Source: Ruminococcaceae bacterium UBA5391
Lineage (GTDB): Bacteria; Bacillota; Clostridia; Oscillospirales; Acutalibacteraceae
NCBI GenBank assembly: GCA_002410755.1
Contig: DHOL01000051.1
Span: forward strand, 5,832-25,109
DNA length: 19,278 nucleotides
Direction of reading: 5' to 3'
Positions 15,931 to 19,278 of this stretch are shown piece after piece; positions within the stretch are counted from its first letter, which is position 1; each line of letters begins with the position of its first letter. The translations under genes and the position numbers were made by a program. The notes under the pieces are model-generated. The model saw only the letters and a program-made list of their open reading frames with translations, was not told where the DNA came from and made no database searches.

Positions 15931-15965
15931 TATTATAGCATACCCCTGCTTTGTATGCTATAATA
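15931..15965. promoter_or_regulatory. Palindromic divergent promoter (HAD gene and DUF1624 gene)
   Basis: A perfect 13-bp inverted repeat, TATTATAGCATAC (15931-15943) and GTATGCTATAATA (15953-15965), with a 9-nt centre. Each arm contains an extended -10, TGCTATAAT, facing outward: minus strand at 15932-15940 and plus strand at 15956-15964. Both positions are well placed for the HAD and DUF1624 genes. The -35 regions overlap the opposite arm and are poor (TAGCAT), so the extended -10 elements would carry recognition. Confidence 0.8.
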
Positions 15966-16016
15966 AATCCATTAGTGCGCCTGCTGTGCGGGAGCTTTCA
16001 GGGGGAATGCAGAGGA

Positions 16017-16802
16017 ATGACGGGATATCATTCTGCCAGCATCAGGAAAGACGGTAGAATCTGGTTTCTGGACGAGCTGCGCGGCTTTGCCGTATTTTGT
16101 ATGGTCTGTTACCATGCGTTTTATACAGAAGGCTACCTGTTCGGCGGGGAAGCGGGTGTCTACTTTTTTAGCTTTTTTATGGTGGCCGAACCATATTTTG
16201 CCGGACTTTTCATGTTTATCTCAGGCATTGCATGCAACCTTTCCCACTCAAACCTTGTACGCGGGCTGAAACTTTTCGCTTTTGCAATGGGTGTCACGCT
16301 TGTAACATGGCTGGTTGTACCGAATGACCGGATTATCTTTGGCGTGCTTCATTTCCTTGCAACCTGTATGGTGCTGACGGGCCTAGTGAAGCCGGCGCTT
16401 GACCGAGAGCCATTTTCATGGTGGCCAGTTCTTGCCTGTGCTGCGATGTTTCTGCTGACACGTCATGTCCAGGATGGCCTGCTCGGCCCAGGGTACCCGT
16501 TTGCAGTGCGCCTTCCGGAGGGGCTTTATGCGGAAAACTGGTTTGCACCGCTCGGGTTCCATAACGATAAATTTGTCAGCGCTGACTATTTTCCAATGCT
16601 GCCCTGGATCTTTGTTTATACGGCAGGAGTATGGGTTGGCAAGCTGGCAAAGGCGGGGAAATTTCCGGCTTTTATGTACCGCTCCTCAGTGCCGCAACTC
16701 TCTTGGGTTGGACGCCATGCACTTGCAATTTACCTGTTTCACCAGCCAGTTATTTACGCCTGCGGCCTGCTGGCTCGGTGGCTTTATTCTGTTGCCGGGT
16801 AA
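16017..16802 (+). CDS. DUF1624 / heparan-alpha-glucosaminide N-acetyltransferase-like membrane protein
   Basis: A 261-residue integral membrane protein with roughly seven hydrophobic segments. The start of the domain, RIWFLDELRGFAVFCMVCYH, and the downstream GLFMFISGIACNLSHSN and IIFGVLHFLATCMVL are hallmarks of the DUF1624 (HGSNAT/YeiB-like) family, whose members transfer acyl groups across membranes. LSWVGRHALAIYLFHQPVIY closes it in typical fashion. The ATG at 16017 is preferred; GGGGG (16001-16005) is 11 nt upstream and AGAGG is very close. An upstream in-frame GTG at 15975 would lie only a few bases after the predicted start point. The acceptor substrate is unknown. Confidence 0.87.
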   Translation: MTGYHSASIRKDGRIWFLDELRGFAVFCMVCYHAFYTEGYLFGGEAGVYFFSFFMVAEPYFAGLFMFISGIACNLSHSNLVRGLKLFAFAMGVTLVTWLVVPNDRIIFGVLHFLATCMVLTGLVKPALDREPFSWWPVLACAAMFLLTRHVQDGLLGPGYPFAVRLPEGLYAENWFAPLGFHNDKFVSADYFPMLPWIFVYTAGVWVGKLAKAGKFPAFMYRSSVPQLSWVGRHALAIYLFHQPVIYACGLLARWLYSVAG

Positions 16803-16846
16803 AATTCCAACGCCTGTCGGAAATTCGGGAAAATCCCGCAAAAAGA

Positions 16847-16875
16847 TTGTCCTTTGCATGGAAATCCAGTATAAT
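16847..16875 (+). promoter_or_regulatory. Likely promoter of the DUF975 gene
   Basis: TTGTCC (16847-16852) and TATAAT (16870-16875) with a 17-bp spacer, about 82 bp before the ATG at 16958. The gap from 16803 to this point also has a short CGGGA/TCCCG hairpin (16826-16838) without a U-run. Confidence 0.65.
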
Positions 16876-16957
16876 GACGGTAGCCATTCAATACACATGA
16901 AAGGGATAAAACGGGTGCGGCTGCACACCTCCGAATTATGGAAAGGGGAAATCAACC

Positions 16958-17707
16958 ATGTGGGACAGAGTCGTCCTGAAGGAAAACGCAAAAATGGCGC
17001 TTTCCGGTGACAAGTACTGGAAAGCATTTGCCGTCTGCCTGATTAACAGTCTGATTGTTAATATGTTTAGCCTTTCTGAATCTTTCAGCACAAAAGGGAT
17101 CGATCTGTTGTCACCGAAATCAGTTTTTGAAAATGTGGTGTCATTCCACTGGTACACGATTCCGGCAATTCTGCTTTTTATTTTTATAGGGCTTCCGCTT
17201 ATTGTCGGTGTGTCACGCTTTTTCCTTGCAAACCGCTTTGGCCAGACGGACATCGGCATCATGTTTACCGGTTTTACCGACAGCTACAGCAGCACAATTA
17301 CCGGGATGCTGACGACAGCGCTGATTGTTTTTCTTTGTTCCCTGGCGCTCATTATCCCCGGCATCGTCGAAGGCCTTAAATATACCATGGTTCCGTTTAT
17401 CCTCGCAGATAATCCGACCATGCCGGGAGACCGCGCAAGGCAAATCAGCAGTATGATGACAAACGGTGAAAAAGGCGAAATTTTTGTGCTGTACCTTTCC
17501 TTTTTCGGCTGGTTCCTTCTGGCGGGCATTGTGCTCAGCCTTTTTTCCTGGCTCCTATGGCCGATTGCCAGCCTTGCATCCATTGCTGCGAGCGCAATGA
17601 TTTTCGCTTACCAAAAAGCAACATTTACGGAACTGTATATTTTCATGCGTGACCGCATCATCCGCTGCGGCGCTGTTTCCCCAGCTGAGTTTGGCAAGAT
17701 TGCATAA
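16958..17707 (+). CDS. DUF975 family membrane protein
   Basis: A 249-residue integral membrane protein with about five or six hydrophobic segments. The N-terminal LKENAKMALSGDKYWKAF and the central LKYTMVPFILADNPTMPGDRARQISSMMTNGEKGEIFVLYLSFFGW region, seen here in parts, are the recognisable DUF975 pattern (MPFILAENP-like motif, then a charged helix, then LSF-GW). Function of the family is unknown. The start has an AAAGGGGA site about 9 nt upstream. The gene stands alone, with its own likely promoter at 16847-16875 and a strong terminator at 17730-17766. Confidence 0.88.
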   Translation: MWDRVVLKENAKMALSGDKYWKAFAVCLINSLIVNMFSLSESFSTKGIDLLSPKSVFENVVSFHWYTIPAILLFIFIGLPLIVGVSRFFLANRFGQTDIGIMFTGFTDSYSSTITGMLTTALIVFLCSLALIIPGIVEGLKYTMVPFILADNPTMPGDRARQISSMMTNGEKGEIFVLYLSFFGWFLLAGIVLSLFSWLLWPIASLASIAASAMIFAYQKATFTELYIFMRDRIIRCGAVSPAEFGKIA

Positions 17708-17729
17708 TTTTTCTTTTCCCAAAGGAGAC

Positions 17730-17766
17730 AAAAGCACCCTGCGCATTTTCAGCGCAGGGTGCTTTT
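17730..17766. terminator. Bidirectional intrinsic terminator
   Basis: AAAAGCACCCTGCGC (17730-17744) and GCGCAGGGTGCTTTT (17752-17766) form a perfect 15-bp stem with a 7-nt loop and T-runs on both strands. It separates the convergent DUF975 and dnaJ genes. Confidence 0.95.
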
Positions 17767-17791
17767 ACTTATGGCAAATACTTTATCCTTT

Positions 17792-18955
17792 TTATTCGCC
17801 GAACATTTCCTTAAGTTTATCAAAAAAATTATGGCGCTTCTGATAATTTTTATCTTCCCCAATTCCCTCGAATTCCTGCAAAAGCTCTTTCTGCTTTGCG
17901 GAAAGGTTCTTCGGGACCTCGACCGTCATGCGGACGTACTGATCTCCGCGTCCGTGGCCGCCGAGCTTTGGGATTCCCTTGCCGCGCAGCTTGAATACAT
18001 CGTCGGGTTGAGTTCCCGGATGAACCATATAACTTACTTTGCCGTCAATCGTCGGCACAACGACTTCTGCACCAAGCGCAGCCTGGGCAAATGTAATGGG
18101 CATTTCGCACCAGACATCATTTCCACGGCGCTCAAAAAGCGGATGCGGGCGCACGCTCACAAGGACGTGCAGGTCGCCGCTTGGCCCGCCGTTTGTCCCG
18201 GCGTTGCCCTTGCCGCTGACGTTCAGCACCTGGCTGTCGGCGATGCCTGCGGGAATATTGATTTCAATATTGCATGAACGGCGAACCCTGCCGGAACCGC
18301 CGCAGTCTGGACAAGGGCTGTCGACTACCTTGCCGGAGCCGCCGCATTTGTCGCAGGTACGGGTTGTCTGAACCAGGCCAAACGGCGTACGCTGGCTGAT
18401 ACGGACTTGCCCTGTCCCGCCGCACTGCGGGCAGGTTCGCACGGCACCATTCCGTGCGCCGGTGCCATGGCAGGTTCCGCAGAGATCCACCTGCTCGTAC
18501 CGGATTGTGCGGACGCAGCCTTTTGCAGCTTCTTCAAAGCTGATGGTGACGGAAGTTTCACTGTCACTGCCACGGCGCGGCATATTACTGGAGGTGTGGT
18601 GGACACTGGTGCCGCCCATTCCCCCAAAGCCGCCGAACCCAAAGTCATTAAATACGCTGTTAAAAATATCGTCAATATTAATATTGCCGGTGAACGGACT
18701 GCCGCCAGCTCCACCGCCGAAATTGGGGTCAACGCCTGCCTGGCCGAACTGGTCGTAGCGCGCACGCTTTTCCTTATTGGACAGGACTTCATACGCCTCG
18801 TTGACTTCCTTAAACTTCGCCTCCGCTTCCTTGTCACCCGGGTGAAGGTCCGGATGGTACTTCTTTGCAAGCTCACGGTATGCTTTTTTAATTTCTCCGT
18901 CGGTGGCGTTCCTTGGTACGCCCATTACCTCATAGTAGTCTTTGCTTTCAGCCAA
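17792..18955 (-). CDS. dnaJ: Chaperone DnaJ (Hsp40, type I)
   Basis: A 387-residue co-chaperone that stimulates DnaK ATPase and delivers unfolded clients. The J domain has HPD at residues 34-36, followed by a Gly/Phe-rich region (about 79-115). The zinc domain has four CxxCxGxG repeats with cysteines at 159/162, 175/178, 201/204 and 215/218. The C-terminal substrate domains are complete. The start is a TTG at 18955 giving [13 protein letters not shown], the usual DnaJ beginning, with GGGGGTG 6-8 nt upstream; a TTG at 18961 is too close to that site. It lies downstream of dnaK, with ~150 bp between them that hold two hairpins. Confidence 0.97.
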   Translation of the reverse strand: MAESKDYYEVMGVPRNATDGEIKKAYRELAKKYHPDLHPGDKEAEAKFKEVNEAYEVLSNKEKRARYDQFGQAGVDPNFGGGAGGSPFTGNINIDDIFNSVFNDFGFGGFGGMGGTSVHHTSSNMPRRGSDSETSVTISFEEAAKGCVRTIRYEQVDLCGTCHGTGARNGAVRTCPQCGGTGQVRISQRTPFGLVQTTRTCDKCGGSGKVVDSPCPDCGGSGRVRRSCNIEINIPAGIADSQVLNVSGKGNAGTNGGPSGDLHVLVSVRPHPLFERRGNDVWCEMPITFAQAALGAEVVVPTIDGKVSYMVHPGTQPDDVFKLRGKGIPKLGGHGRGDQYVRMTVEVPKNLSAKQKELLQEFEGIGEDKNYQKRHNFFDKLKEMFGE

Positions 18956-18981
18956 GCACAATCACCCCCGAAAATCACACG

Positions 18982-19035
18982 CGCAGGGCAGTCGTTTTTG
19001 GCTGCCCTGCGGTGCCTGGCCTCATTTGAGAGGCC
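18982..19035 (-). other. Two hairpins in the dnaK-dnaJ spacer
   Basis: On the minus strand the first stem is GGCCTC/GAGGCC (19018-19023 with 19030-19035, 6-nt loop). The second is a 10-bp stem CGCAGGGCAG/CTGCCCTGCG (18982-18991 with 19002-19011, 10-nt loop). Neither is followed by a clean U-run. They lie just upstream of the dnaJ ribosome binding site and could stabilise the dnaK message or lower read-through. Confidence 0.6.
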
Positions 19036-19106
19036 TTAGCGAAAACTTAATTTTTAGATGCTCCGGATTTCTGCCTCCAGTTCCACCAATGCAGATTCAT
19101 CCGGTT

Positions 19107-19278
19107 TTACTTTTTGTCTTTATCGTCAACGTCGTGATACTCGGCATTATAGACGGTGTTGCCGTTAGCATCGGTTGACGAACCGGTATTCCGACTGTTC
19201 TGCTGTGGATTCGCCTGCTGGGACGGCCCCTGCGGCTGCTGTGGTTGCTGTGGTTGCTGTGGCTGCTGTGGCTGCTGT
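19107..19278 (-). CDS. dnaK: Chaperone DnaK, C-terminal tail (5' part beyond window edge)
   Basis: The minus-strand frame open to the window edge encodes ~56 residues and ends at a TAA at 19107-19109. The final residues, NTVYNAEYHDVDDKDKK, match the conserved acidic end of DnaK (VYDAEF..VDD.KK). The preceding stretch is made of QQP repeats followed by QGPSQQANPQQN, in place of the usual Gly/Ala/Gln-rich linker. Gene order dnaK-dnaJ is the standard one. Only the disordered tail is visible, so the chaperone domains are not confirmed here. Confidence 0.88.
   Translation of the reverse strand, partial: QQPQQPQQPQQPQQPQGPSQQANPQQNSRNTGSSTDANGNTVYNAEYHDVDDKDKK

Noticed and set aside
16826..16838. 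CGGGA/TCCCG hairpin after the DUF1624 gene, as a terminator.
   Set aside because: The stem is only 5 bp with a 3-nt loop and no U-run follows.
18407..19039. A 210-codon plus-strand open frame opposite dnaJ.
   Set aside because: DnaJ motifs on the minus strand are unambiguous, so this frame is a shadow.
19220..19278. The short repeat at the window edge as a CRISPR or intergenic satellite.
   Set aside because: It is an in-frame 9-base repeat encoding QQP, leading into a normal DnaK end, with no spacers.

Overview
The window looks like a core-chromosome segment of a low-to-mid GC Gram-positive anaerobe, most likely a clostridial member of Bacillota (Oscillospirales/Ruminococcaceae-like). Evidence: strong GGAGG-type ribosome binding sites, gyrase and DnaK/DnaJ sequences of Firmicutes type, YcxB, DUF975, DUF1624 and DUF4340 families, a ThiT gene under a TPP riboswitch, and a rubrerythrin typical of anaerobes. 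Base composition is close to 50% GC by eye. The taxonomic call is inference from protein character, not from a search. No IS element, phage gene, tRNA, rRNA or CRISPR array is visible.

Layout. 1-5964 (+): a gyrase-centred operon with the 3' end of gyrB, two divergent YcxB-like membrane proteins, gyrA, an LprI-like lipoprotein, a small membrane protein and a NUDIX hydrolase, with short gaps or overlaps. 5999-6688 (-): a short DUF1015-like protein convergent with the NUDIX gene. 6946-11976 (+): a four-gene cassette related to the Gld-type ABC exporter (ATPase, ABC-2 permease, GldG-like protein, DUF4340 protein), closed by a bidirectional terminator. 12115-13940 (-): rubrerythrin with a near-consensus promoter and a PerR-box-like site, then ychF. 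14337-15212 (-): the thiamine transporter subunit thiT behind a consensus promoter, a TPP riboswitch and an intrinsic terminator. 15199-15900 (-): a HAD phosphatase divergent from a DUF1624 membrane protein (16017-16802, +); both appear to be driven from one 35-bp palindrome with back-to-back extended -10 elements. 16958-17707 (+): a DUF975 membrane protein. 17792-19278 (-): dnaJ preceded by the 3' end of dnaK, whose C-terminal tail is rich in Gln-Gln-Pro repeats.

How it fits together: most genes are housekeeping (DNA topology, protein folding, translation-linked ATPase, vitamin uptake, oxidative stress, nucleotide sanitation) interleaved with poorly characterised membrane proteins. The least understood parts are the YcxB pair between gyrB and gyrA, the shortened DUF1015-like protein, and the Gld-like ABC cassette, whose GldG-like protein carries a near-identical tandem repeat. 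I see no clear evidence of a wholly new system; the most notable regulatory feature is the symmetric divergent promoter at 15931-15965.
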